Of a DNA stretch of 6,394 bases, positions 1 through 5,767 are shown in pieces. The stretch is from the NCBI GenBank assembly GCA_003506095.1, contig DNWZ01000203.1:12142-18535 (forward strand), in the 5' to 3' direction. The notes under the pieces are model-generated. The model was given only the letters and a program-made list of their open reading frames with translations. It did not search any database and was not told where the DNA came from. The translations under genes were made by a program, and so were the position numbers. Numbering within the stretch: position 1 is the stretch's first letter; every line of letters begins with the position of its first letter. The stretch is from Planctomycetaceae bacterium (GTDB lineage Bacteria > Planctomycetota > Planctomycetia > Pirellulales > Pirellulaceae).

Positions 1-1
1 A

Positions 2-949
2 CGTTTTCTATTCGAAGGTCGCTGGTTCGCGCGCCGCGTTAAGGGCTGGATAGACTCTTGCCCTACGCGACCCGACGTTGTTTTCAGCTATGACACGACG
101 GCGCTGGAAATTTTTGAAGCTGCCCGCCAGCATGGAATTTCCTGCGTTTTGGGCCAAATGGATCCCGGCCGAGTCGAAGCCGATATCGTGGCCGCCGAAC
201 GAGAGAGATGGCCGGATTGGGAGCGAATCCCGGGCGAGGTACCCGGTGACTATCATGCTCGTCGTGCGGAAGAATGGAAACTCGCGGACCGCATTGTGGT
301 GAACTCGAATTGGTCGAAGCAGGCGTTGATCCGCCAAGGTGTCGAAACCGAAAAGATCGAGATCATTCCTTTGGTATACGAAAACGCGAAAGCACGCCAA
401 ACGCATTCGACTACGGCGGCCCCTTCGGGCCCACTGCGCGTGCTGTTCCTGGGACAGGTGAATCTGAGAAAAGGCATTCCCTACCTCATCGAAGCGGCTA
501 GGTTGATTGATCCGGCGGTGGTGCGGTTCGATGTCGTCGGGCCGATTAATATTGCTCAAACGGTGATCGAGCGGGCGCCTAAAAACGTTCATTTCATCGG
601 ACCGATCAGTCGCAATGAAGTCACGCGAGTTTATCGTCAAGCTGATGTGTTTGTATTACCGACTTTATCTGACGGTTTTGCGATTACGCAGATCGAAGCG
701 ATGGCAAATGGGTTGCCCGTGATCACCACGCCTTGCTGCGGCGAGGTGGTTGACGATGGCCAAGACGGGTTCGTCATCCCGCCGCGCGACGCCGAGAAAC
801 TGGCTGACGTCATTCTGCATCTTGCGCAAAATCGTGAGCAAATCAATTGGTTAAGCGAAAACGCGTTGAAGAAAAGCCAATGTTTTGGCATCGAGCGGCT
901 TACCAAAAGCTTAAGAAACTTTCCGAAACCGGATTTGAACCGCAACTAA
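2..949 (+). CDS. GT4-family glycosyltransferase, 5'-truncated by the window edge
   Basis: The reading frame is open from base 2 and ends at TAA 947-949, giving 315 visible residues; the N-terminus lies upstream. It is read as a cytoplasmic GT-B fold enzyme that transfers a sugar from a nucleotide-sugar donor to a polysaccharide precursor. Visible marks, numbered from base 2, are the end of the N-terminal domain (PDVVFSYDTTALEIFEAA, about 24-41), NSNWSKQALIRQG (101-113), the domain-linking IIPLVYE (121-127), LGQVNLRKG (150-158) where K157 is the donor-phosphate lysine and a Q replaces the frequent arginine, and DGFAITQIEAMANGLPVI (224-241). In this last motif the usual E-x7-E appears as D224-x7-E232. 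A further glycine-rich turn, DGQDGFVIPP, follows. The D-for-E variant occurs in active GT4 subgroups, so I do not take it as inactivation. Donor and acceptor cannot be read from the sequence. The next gene is 489 bp away, so it may end its own transcript. Confidence 0.9.
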   Translation, partial: RFLFEGRWFARRVKGWIDSCPTRPDVVFSYDTTALEIFEAARQHGISCVLGQMDPGRVEADIVAAERERWPDWERIPGEVPGDYHARRAEEWKLADRIVVNSNWSKQALIRQGVETEKIEIIPLVYENAKARQTHSTTAAPSGPLRVLFLGQVNLRKGIPYLIEAARLIDPAVVRFDVVGPINIAQTVIERAPKNVHFIGPISRNEVTRVYRQADVFVLPTLSDGFAITQIEAMANGLPVITTPCCGEVVDDGQDGFVIPPRDAEKLADVILHLAQNREQINWLSENALKKSQCFGIERLTKSLRNFPKPDLNRN

Positions 950-974
950 CGCGGACTCTCCCACAGGCGCGTTG
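947..974 (+). terminator. weak hairpin overlapping the stop codon of the first glycosyltransferase
   Basis: AACGCG (948-953) is the reverse complement of CGCGTT (968-973), with a possible extra U-G pair (947/974) and a 14-nt loop. There is no T-tract behind it, so it is not a classical intrinsic terminator. It could be an RNA 3'-end structure or chance. Confidence 0.15.
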
Positions 975-1079
975 TACCACACAAGGCATCAAGTATTGCT
1001 CCCCTGCTAACTCGTTTGGCCAGAAGCAAAGGTTGCCATGCTAGACACAATCCGCAATTCGCGCAACCTTCCGATTCTA

Positions 1080-1116
1080 ACTTGTGCACGCCACTTCAAG
1101 CGGCGAGCACAAGTGG
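1080..1116. repeat. two overlapping, mutually exclusive hairpins
   Basis: ACTTGTGC (1080-1087) is an exact inverted match to GCACAAGT (1107-1114), with a 19-nt loop. CCACTT (1091-1096) is an exact inverted match to AAGTGG (1111-1116). Both stems use bases 1111-1114, so only one can form at a time. Confidence 0.45.
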
Positions 1117-1209
1117 AAGTCGGTGAACTGAGAGGGCTTCGGTGTCTAGCTTGCAAACCTTACTCACCCACGAGACGAGCTCGAATGGCGAGGACTTAAG
1201 GGAAACTGA

Positions 1210-1234
1210 TAGCGGAAGTCGCGTAGACTTTCGG
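1210..1234 (+). repeat. hairpin element, copy A
   Basis: A 25-bp unit starting TAGCGGAA and ending TTTCGG. It folds as CGGAAGT (1213-1219) against ACTTTCG (1227-1233), seven pairs including one G-U (1215/1231), with a possible eighth pair C1220-G1226. It matches the reverse complement of 1250-1274 at 20 of 25 positions by my count. Confidence 0.6.
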
Positions 1235-1249
1235 CCATTTGCCAACAAA

Positions 1250-1274
1250 CCGAAACTTTTGGCGAGTTCCGCTA
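1250..1274 (-). repeat. hairpin element, copy B (inverted relative to copy A)
   Basis: Read on the - strand this begins TAGCGGAA and ends TTTCGG like copy A, with the same spacing. Its stem is CGAAACT (1251-1257) against AGTTCCG (1265-1271) on the + strand; the one imperfect pair (1253/1269) is A-C on + but G-U on -, the same position where copy A has its G-U. At the pair 1256/1266 the bases are swapped relative to copy A. The two copies are 15 bp apart and could also pair with each other into one long stem. Confidence 0.6.
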
Positions 1275-1306
1275 CGCTAAGTTCACGCCATTTGAGACGA
1301 GCTCGT

Positions 1307-1341
1307 TGGGGTCAAAAATGATGTGTGCAACAACGACCCCA
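1307..1341. repeat. 7-bp inverted repeat ahead of the CapK-like gene
   Basis: TGGGGTC (1307-1313) is an exact inverted match to GACCCCA (1335-1341), with a 21-nt loop. AGGAG (1343-1347) follows at once. No T-tract is present. It may be a leader structure. Confidence 0.35.
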
Positions 1342-1362
1342 CAGGAGAGTGCTTAGCTCATT

Positions 1363-1442
1363 ATGCCGATTCGCTTGGACCTATCTGCTTTGTGCAATTT
1401 TTGAAGGACCGAAACACGATGTTTGACAAACAAAAAGTATGA
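1363..1442 (+). other. two possible leader mini-ORFs (13 and 7 codons)
   Basis: The first frame is ATG 1363 to TGA 1402-1404 (MPIRLDLSALCNF); AGGAG sits 15 nt upstream, further than ideal. The second is ATG 1419 to TGA 1440-1442 (MFDKQKV), preceded by GAAGGA (1403-1408) at 10 nt. The TGA of the second overlaps the ATG of the CapK-like gene as ATGA at 1439-1442. The main gene has no good Shine-Dalgarno directly before its own ATG, so ribosomes may reach it by re-initiation. Such short frames also arise by chance. Confidence 0.25.
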
Positions 1443-2749
1443 TGTTTCGACGGATAAACCAAGACTTCGAAGACGCCCAAAAACTGCTTGATCGCTACCA
1501 GCGGTGGGACGACGCCACGACCGCCGACATCCAGCTAAGAGCACTGGCTGGCGTATGGCAAGATTGCACGACGGATATCCCGTATTACAAGAGCTTGGTG
1601 CAATCCGGTTCTGCGCCATCAATCATTCGATCTTGGGATGATTTTCGCCAAATCCCGGAACTGAACCGTGAAATTCTTCAGAATCGTCCAGACGAGTTTC
1701 GCCGGTTATCCGGGCCACCTGATCTCATTCGAATGACCGGAGGGTCAACGGGCAATCCGATCCGCTTTGGGGTTGGATACGAGGAAGACCGCACCATTCG
1801 TTTGCTTAAGCTAACGCTTTGGATCAGGGCCGGATATAAACCTAAGGACCGGCTTTTTCTGATCTGGGGGCATCCGCATTTGCTAGGGACCGGATATCGC
1901 CGGCATGTTCGTCAATTGCAACGCAAGCTGAAGGATCGCTGGCTTGGTTACCGTCGCGTCGACGCATTTGTGTTAGACGCAGATCGTTGTCGTCAGTATG
2001 CGAATCAACTACTCCGTCATCGACCCGCTGGATTAATTGGTTATGCCGCCGCGCTGGACTTGTTCGTGCGTTCAAACCCGGAACTTGCCGCGCGTTTTTG
2101 CGAACTTGGTTTGCGTTTTGTCATGCCGTGTGCAGAACCGCCTCCAAAGCCCGATACCTTCGATTTGTTTCGATCAACATTTGGTTGTCCCGTAGTTCAG
2201 GAGTTTGGCGGAGTCGACTTTGGTCATGTTGCCAGTCAATACGATCGGGAGCCATTTATGGTCTTCCCGGATAAAAATATTTTGGAGCTAGACAAGGCGC
2301 CGGCCAATGAAGAAGGTGCGGGCGTGCTCGTGACAACGCTTTACCGCCGCTATCTCCCGCTCATACGTTATAGGCAAGGCGATGCGATTTCCGGTCACGT
2401 TTTGGACCAACACGGACATGTTCGTTCATTTAATAAACTTGCGGGTCGAAGCAATGACATGGTTGTCATGCCTGATGGCCGATCAATCCACAGTGTCGCA
2501 TTTTTTCACTGTGTTCATCCAGAGTCCGAAGTCCTTAACGTACAAATGATCCTGGAAGATTCAGGCCTGCGATTGGTTTTTGTCACGCAACAGGACAGCC
2601 TCACTCCCGAAGTTGAGCAACGAATCAGGCATCGATTCTCACAACTACACGAACAACTGGCACAAGCGCCGATTGAATGTCGAAAAGACGTTGAAACGAC
2701 TCGCGCCGGCAAACGCCGCTGGATTGTCGACAAAAGGACAGCGAGTTAA
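1439..2749 (+). CDS. CapK/PaaK-like adenylate-forming enzyme of the polysaccharide cluster
   Basis: A 436-residue protein of the phenylacetate-CoA ligase/CapK branch of the ANL superfamily, of usual length. Such enzymes form an acyl-adenylate from a carboxylic acid and ATP and often transfer it to a thiol. Visible motifs in order: TTDIPYYK near 44-51, typical of the family N-terminus; the phosphate loop MTGGSTGNPIRF (99-110); VVQEFGGVDFGHVA (252-265), the place of the A5 motif; LIRYRQGD (308-315) with the ribose-binding aspartate D315; the hinge region GRSNDMVVMPDG (337-348); and a C-terminal GKRRWIV with K425 as candidate catalytic lysine. All core residues look present, so it is probably active. 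ATG 1439 or the next ATG at 1442 must be the start, since an in-frame TGA lies at 1424-1426. Similar genes recur in capsule and EPS loci, where the substrate is generally unknown. No substrate can be read here, and degradation of phenylacetate is unlikely in this context. Confidence 0.88.
   Translation: MMFRRINQDFEDAQKLLDRYQRWDDATTADIQLRALAGVWQDCTTDIPYYKSLVQSGSAPSIIRSWDDFRQIPELNREILQNRPDEFRRLSGPPDLIRMTGGSTGNPIRFGVGYEEDRTIRLLKLTLWIRAGYKPKDRLFLIWGHPHLLGTGYRRHVRQLQRKLKDRWLGYRRVDAFVLDADRCRQYANQLLRHRPAGLIGYAAALDLFVRSNPELAARFCELGLRFVMPCAEPPPKPDTFDLFRSTFGCPVVQEFGGVDFGHVASQYDREPFMVFPDKNILELDKAPANEEGAGVLVTTLYRRYLPLIRYRQGDAISGHVLDQHGHVRSFNKLAGRSNDMVVMPDGRSIHSVAFFHCVHPESEVLNVQMILEDSGLRLVFVTQQDSLTPEVEQRIRHRFSQLHEQLAQAPIECRKDVETTRAGKRRWIVDKRTAS
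2733..2738 (+). promoter_or_regulatory. ribosome binding site AAAGGA for the second glycosyltransferase
   Basis: AAAGGA lies inside the end of the CapK-like gene, 10 nt before ATG 2749. Together with the one-base stop/start overlap it supports that start and translational coupling. Confidence 0.55.
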
Positions 2750-4029
2750 TGCGGGTTTCGATTATTTTTGACAATTTTGGACCCTATCATAATGCACGCG
2801 TCGCGGCCGCAGCAGCCTTACCCGAATTGAATGTTACCGGCATCGAACTGCGTGCTCGCTCGACAACCTACCTGTGGGAAGCCAACGCCTGCCAAGCATT
2901 CGAAAAACGCACGGTTGCGTCCACCGCTGTCTCCAAAGCCCAGCACGTGCTCCAGCTTGAGTCGACGCTGCGCGACACCGAACCTGATGTGGTTGCGGTG
3001 AATGGTTGGGGCGACTATCTGGCTCCGCAAGCGATTCGGTGGTGCGTGCGTCAGCGGATTCCCATGGTCATTATGTCCGAAAGTTCGGCACTCGACGGCA
3101 ATGCATCAGCGTTGCGGAACGCGGTGAAACGCCGCGTCGTGAACCTAGCTTCGGCGGCATTGGTGGGCGGCATGCCCCATCGGCGTTACATGATCGACCT
3201 CGGCCTCACCGAGGATCGCATTTTTAACGGTTACAATGCGGTAGACAACGACTGGTTCTCCGCTCGAACCGCCGCGGAGCGGAACGGAAAAACGCCTTGC
3301 CGCCTCTATTTTCTTGCTTCCAATCGGTTTGTGGAAAGGAAAAATTTGCCAAGACTGGTCGAAGCTTATGCGTCGTACCTGGAAACACATCGCGCAAGAA
3401 CCGGTACACCCGACGACCGTTCTGCTGAGACGAAGTCAAATCCCTGCTGGGACCTCTGTTTGCTTGGCGATGGTCCGCTAAAGCCGATGCTGATTGTGTT
3501 GTGCGAAAAGCTGGGCCTTCACGTACAGCACAACGCCCCCTGGGATGACGCCGCACGGCAAGTTTCGTATCCGGAAACCAACAGTGGAACGTTAGGTACC
3601 GTCTATTTTCCAGGGTTTCAGCAGGTTGACGCTTTGCCAAAGTTTTACGCCCATGCGGGTTGCTTTGTGCATCCGAGCTTAAGGGAACCGTGGGGGTTGG
3701 TTGTCAATGAGGCGATGGCAAGCGGGTTGCCTGTATTGGTATCAAATCGATGCGGATGTGCGATGGATCTTGTGAGGGAAGGCATAAATGGATACACGCT
3801 GGACCCAACGAATGTGGACCAGATGTCAAGGCGAATGCATGAAATCGCATTCGACGCGCAGCGCCGGATTGAATTGGGCAAAGCGAGTCGCGAGCTCATT
3901 TCAGGTTTTTCATTAACAGCATTCGCCACAGGCTTGCGGTCGGCGTGCTTAAAGTCGATCGCGATCGGACCGGCAAAGCTGACCCTAGCAAATAGTTTCC
4001 TGCTAGAAACTTTGTGTCGTTTCCGTTAG
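2749..4029 (+). CDS. GT4-family glycosyltransferase with internal insertions
   Basis: A 426-residue cytoplasmic GT-B enzyme. The N-terminal domain starts MRVSIIFDNFGPYHNARV, the usual strand and acceptor-side loop, with PDVVAVNGWGDYLAPQAI at 79-96. The C-terminal donor domain shows LASNRFVERKNLPRLVEAY (189-207) with R193-x4-K198 for donor phosphate, LCLLGDGPLKPML (236-248), VYFPGF (285-290), and EPWGLVVNEAMASGLPV (313-329), the complete E313-x7-E321 motif. Two stretches look longer than in ordinary GT4 proteins: about 214-233, hydrophilic, and 260-283 between GDGP and the PGF strand. There is a basic C-terminal tail without a predicted membrane span. The start at ATG 2749 overlaps the preceding stop by one base (TAATG) and has AAAGGA upstream. 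It is probably co-translated with the CapK-like enzyme, suggesting both act on the same glycan. Sugar specificity is not readable. Confidence 0.9.
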   Translation: MRVSIIFDNFGPYHNARVAAAAALPELNVTGIELRARSTTYLWEANACQAFEKRTVASTAVSKAQHVLQLESTLRDTEPDVVAVNGWGDYLAPQAIRWCVRQRIPMVIMSESSALDGNASALRNAVKRRVVNLASAALVGGMPHRRYMIDLGLTEDRIFNGYNAVDNDWFSARTAAERNGKTPCRLYFLASNRFVERKNLPRLVEAYASYLETHRARTGTPDDRSAETKSNPCWDLCLLGDGPLKPMLIVLCEKLGLHVQHNAPWDDAARQVSYPETNSGTLGTVYFPGFQQVDALPKFYAHAGCFVHPSLREPWGLVVNEAMASGLPVLVSNRCGCAMDLVREGINGYTLDPTNVDQMSRRMHEIAFDAQRRIELGKASRELISGFSLTAFATGLRSACLKSIAIGPAKLTLANSFLLETLCRFR

Positions 4030-4059
4030 ACGTTTGCTAAGTGAATTGTGCATCGTGAA

Positions 4060-5223
4060 ATGAGAGTTGGCGTCGTCACCTTCTCGGTGTCTCGTATGGC
4101 GGGAGGCATGTTCGAAAGCGTGCGTTCGCTCCATCAAGCATTGTCACAGCACACGACGACGGAAGTGTTTTCGATCAGCGATGCACACACTTCCGAAGAC
4201 GTCAACGTTTGGGAGCCTCTCCCGGTTCGGATCTGCGATTCAACTTTCCCTCATTCCCTGCGCTACTCACCTAAGCTTTCTGGGGACTTAGCAGAATTTA
4301 TGCCCGACGTGGTTCATGTTCACGGGCTGTGGCAAGGTCCATCCATCGCGGCACTGAAATGGCACAAGTCCACAAGCCAACCGTACATCGTTTCGCCCCG
4401 TGGTATGCTTGACCCATGGGCCCTTAACCATTCGCGATGGAAGAAGCGAATCGCCGGTTTCGCATTTGAGAATTGTCATCTTCGGTCCGCTAAGTGCATT
4501 CACGCCCTGTGCGAATCGGAGGCTCAGTCGATTCGTCGATACGGCCTAACGAATCCGATTGCTGTAATTCCCAACGGCGTCCATTTACGGTGTGGCGATG
4601 AAAAAGCTCGTCACGGGACAACCGTTCGTCGGCAAAGTGATGGGAGAAGAAAACTTCTTTTTCTAGGCAGGATCCATCCCAAGAAAGGAATCAAAGAATT
4701 GCTCAAAGCATGGTCGACGATTCCCGCTACGCTTCGTTCCGATTGGTCGCTGCTCGTTGCGGGGTGGGACGATGGTGGTTACCTTCCGGAACTGCTGAAT
4801 CAGGTTCAGCAGCTAAGGATTGAAAAGAGCGTTCAATTTGTTGGCCCCAAGTACGGCGATTCAAAGTCAGCGATCTTTGAAGCCGCAGATGCCTTTATTT
4901 TGCCAAGTTTCAGTGAAGGTCTGCCGATGGCGGTGCTCGAAGCTTGGTCATTTGGATTACCCGTAGTAATGACCTCGCACTGCAACTTACCAGAAGGTTT
5001 CACCAACGGTGCGGCATTCGAAATCGTGAACTCGAATAATCGCGAAATGACTAACGGCCTTGAGTCTTTCTTGAAACTTTCTGATTCACAACTGAACGCG
5101 ATGGGCGACGCCGGACGCCGACTCGTGGAGTCAAAGTTTACCTGGGAGAGTATCTCTGACGCGTTTGTTGAAGTTTATAAGTGGATCGCTGGGGAAGGTG
5201 AGCGTCCGTCGTGCGTCCGGTAA
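4060..5223 (+). CDS. GT4-family glycosyltransferase
   Basis: A 387-residue protein from ATG 4060; a GTG at 4048 would add four residues (an in-frame TGA at 4042-4044 excludes anything longer). I prefer ATG 4060 because MRVGVVTFSVSRMAGGMFESV matches the normal GT4 N-terminus with its glycine-rich loop. Further motifs, numbered from that ATG: DVVHVHGLW (83-91), SPRGMLDPWAL (112-122), IPNGV (170-174) at the domain junction, FLGRIHPKKGIKELL (201-215) with R204-x4-K209, and SEGLPMAVLEAWSFGLPVV (285-303) with the intact E286-x7-E294. The HGLW and SPRGMLDPWAL signatures place it in a large GT4 subgroup common in EPS clusters. It follows the previous gene after 30 bp, likely in the same transcript. 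No clear Shine-Dalgarno is visible. It probably adds one sugar to the lipid-linked unit; donor and linkage are unknown. Confidence 0.9.
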   Translation: MRVGVVTFSVSRMAGGMFESVRSLHQALSQHTTTEVFSISDAHTSEDVNVWEPLPVRICDSTFPHSLRYSPKLSGDLAEFMPDVVHVHGLWQGPSIAALKWHKSTSQPYIVSPRGMLDPWALNHSRWKKRIAGFAFENCHLRSAKCIHALCESEAQSIRRYGLTNPIAVIPNGVHLRCGDEKARHGTTVRRQSDGRRKLLFLGRIHPKKGIKELLKAWSTIPATLRSDWSLLVAGWDDGGYLPELLNQVQQLRIEKSVQFVGPKYGDSKSAIFEAADAFILPSFSEGLPMAVLEAWSFGLPVVMTSHCNLPEGFTNGAAFEIVNSNNREMTNGLESFLKLSDSQLNAMGDAGRRLVESKFTWESISDAFVEVYKWIAGEGERPSCVR

Positions 5224-5247
5224 AGCACAGAGCTGGATGATCGTTAA

Positions 5248-5433
5248 CGGCCAGCGGCTATAGCGCTATCGATAAAGCTGGCTGCGTATTCCCTTGCCGA
5301 GATTCTTTCAACGGGCATCGTATTGGTGGCCGGCAATCTGGATTTGAATAACTGGGTTGATTTGTTAAGCGCCATCGTCGATAATCCTGGCCTGGAAGAG
5401 CACAAACTGCACTACACCGTGTGTTTCGAATAA
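5248..5433 (+). pseudogene. orphan coding-like frame, possible 3' remnant of a lost gene
   Basis: After an in-frame TAA at 5245-5247 the frame is open to TAA 5431-5433, 61 codons with no ATG. The translation looks protein-like, for example GIVLVAGNLDLNNWVDLL followed by SAIVDNPGLEEHKLHYTV, with an alternating hydrophobic pattern and acidic helix-like end. TTG 5323 or GTG 5326 could serve as rare starts, without a ribosome binding site. I do not recognise the family. It may be the decayed C-terminus of a gene removed by rearrangement, or chance. Confidence 0.25.
5250..5282 (+). terminator. possible 3' hairpin after the third glycosyltransferase
   Basis: GCCAGC (5250-5255) pairs with GCTGGC (5277-5282) around an exact 10-bp palindrome ATAGCGCTAT (5260-5269). 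It begins 26 nt after the stop codon. No T-tract follows, so it is not a standard intrinsic terminator; it overlaps the start of the orphan frame. Confidence 0.2.
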
Positions 5434-5457
5434 GACGTCACAGCTTGCTAGCAACTC

Positions 5458-5575
5458 CGGGCTGGTGATTTACTGTCTTATTGCAAAAATAGCGGCGGCA
5501 TCACAACCCGACGCGTGAGCGCGGGGTAGCCTGAGGTCGCTCGCTAACGCGTCGGGTTGATAAATCAACAGCCCG
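5458..5575. repeat. interrupted palindromic intergenic element (REP-like)
   Basis: The inner arms CAACCCGACGCGTGAGCG (5504-5521) and CGCTAACGCGTCGGGTTG (5542-5559) pair at 17 of 18 positions around a 20-nt loop. The outer arms CGGGCTGGTGATTTA (5458-5472) and TAAATCAACAGCCCG (5561-5575) pair at 14 of 15. On the right, inner and outer arms are one base apart; on the left 31 nt (5473-5503) separate them. From memory, elements built on ACCCGACGCG arms followed by GTTGATTTA are frequent between genes in Rhodopirellula; I could not check this. It may act as a bidirectional transcript end or be a mobile-palindrome relic. Confidence 0.75.
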
Positions 5576-5767
5576 TGTCGTTTTGTGTCTATTTCAGGTC
5601 GCCTGACGTTTGCAGGGGGTTCGGCATGCGTCCGCTGTGCGGGCACGTTTGATTAAGTTGACCCTATGCCCGGACGGTTGTACGGCAAGTTGCCGGGAAT
5701 CGATCGTGACACCATACGATTAGAAAACTGCCCTAACGCGAAATCGCTCTGCTCCGGCTTTTGATAA

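Larger units (their letters stand above)
1172..1305. repeat. 12-bp direct repeats GAGACGAGCTCG flanking a palindromic block
   Basis: GAGACGAGCTCG occurs exactly at 1172-1183 and again at 1294-1305, start to start 122 bp. Each copy contains the self-complementary CGAGCTCG. A second direct repeat, GCCATTTG, is at 1234-1241 and 1287-1294, the latter abutting the right 12-mer. Between the 12-mers lies the inverted hairpin pair. The arrangement could be a small non-autonomous insertion with flanking duplication, or simply a compound intergenic repeat; no transposase or known terminal sequence is visible. Confidence 0.5.
950..1438. other. non-coding gap rich in small inverted repeats
   Basis: No convincing gene lies in these 489 bp. 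The gap holds mutually exclusive hairpins at 1080-1116, a 12-bp direct repeat (1172-1183 and 1294-1305) flanking an inverted pair of 25-bp elements (1210-1234 and 1250-1274), a 7-bp stem at 1307-1341, and two mini reading frames (1363-1404, 1419-1442) leading into the CapK-like gene. Because the gene downstream starts a new block, its promoter is expected here, but I find no convincing -35/-10 pair. Confidence 0.7.
5224..5767. other. non-coding gap with orphan frame and interrupted palindrome
   Basis: These 544 bp contain no clear intact gene. In order: a hairpin-forming stretch (5250-5282), a coding-like frame without ATG (5248-5433), a 118-bp interrupted palindrome (5458-5575), short perfect stems TCAGG/CCTGA (5594-5598/5602-5606) and GTCCGC/GCGGGC (5630-5635/5639-5644, one G-U), and CGGCAA-G-TTGCCG (5683-5695). 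A poor promoter candidate for the last gene is TTGCCG (5690-5695) with TACGAT (5715-5720), but the 19-bp spacer is long. Confidence 0.65.

Noticed and set aside
8..640. 210-codon antisense frame opposite the first glycosyltransferase
   Set aside because: It lies opposite a clearly conserved coding frame and its translation shows no domain-like pattern.
149..949. TTG 149 as the start of the first glycosyltransferase
   Set aside because: The same frame is open to base 2 and the upstream residues fit a GT4 N-terminal domain, so the gene is cut by the window and not started there.
1115..1144. Possible third copy of the hairpin element, sharing GGAAGTCG with copy A
   Set aside because: Only the 8-mer matches; spacing and the second stem arm differ too much to claim a copy.
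1038..1199. 53-codon frame from ATG 1038 in the first gap
   Set aside because: The product is arginine-rich with no recognisable pattern, lacks a ribosome binding site, and runs through hairpin-forming sequence and one of the 12-bp repeats; most likely chance.
1423..1443. TTGACA (1423-1428) and TATGAT (1438-1443) as a sigma-70-like promoter
   Set aside because: The hexamers are excellent but the spacer is only 9 bp and the -10 overlaps the start codon of the CapK-like gene.
3224..3640. 138-codon antisense frame opposite the second glycosyltransferase
   Set aside because: It is the mirror of a conserved GT4 donor domain; composition is arginine-rich and low in plausible structure.
950..5767. 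CRISPR array, tRNA or rRNA in the gaps
   Set aside because: No regularly spaced direct repeats, cloverleaf or conserved rRNA stretch could be seen in either gap.
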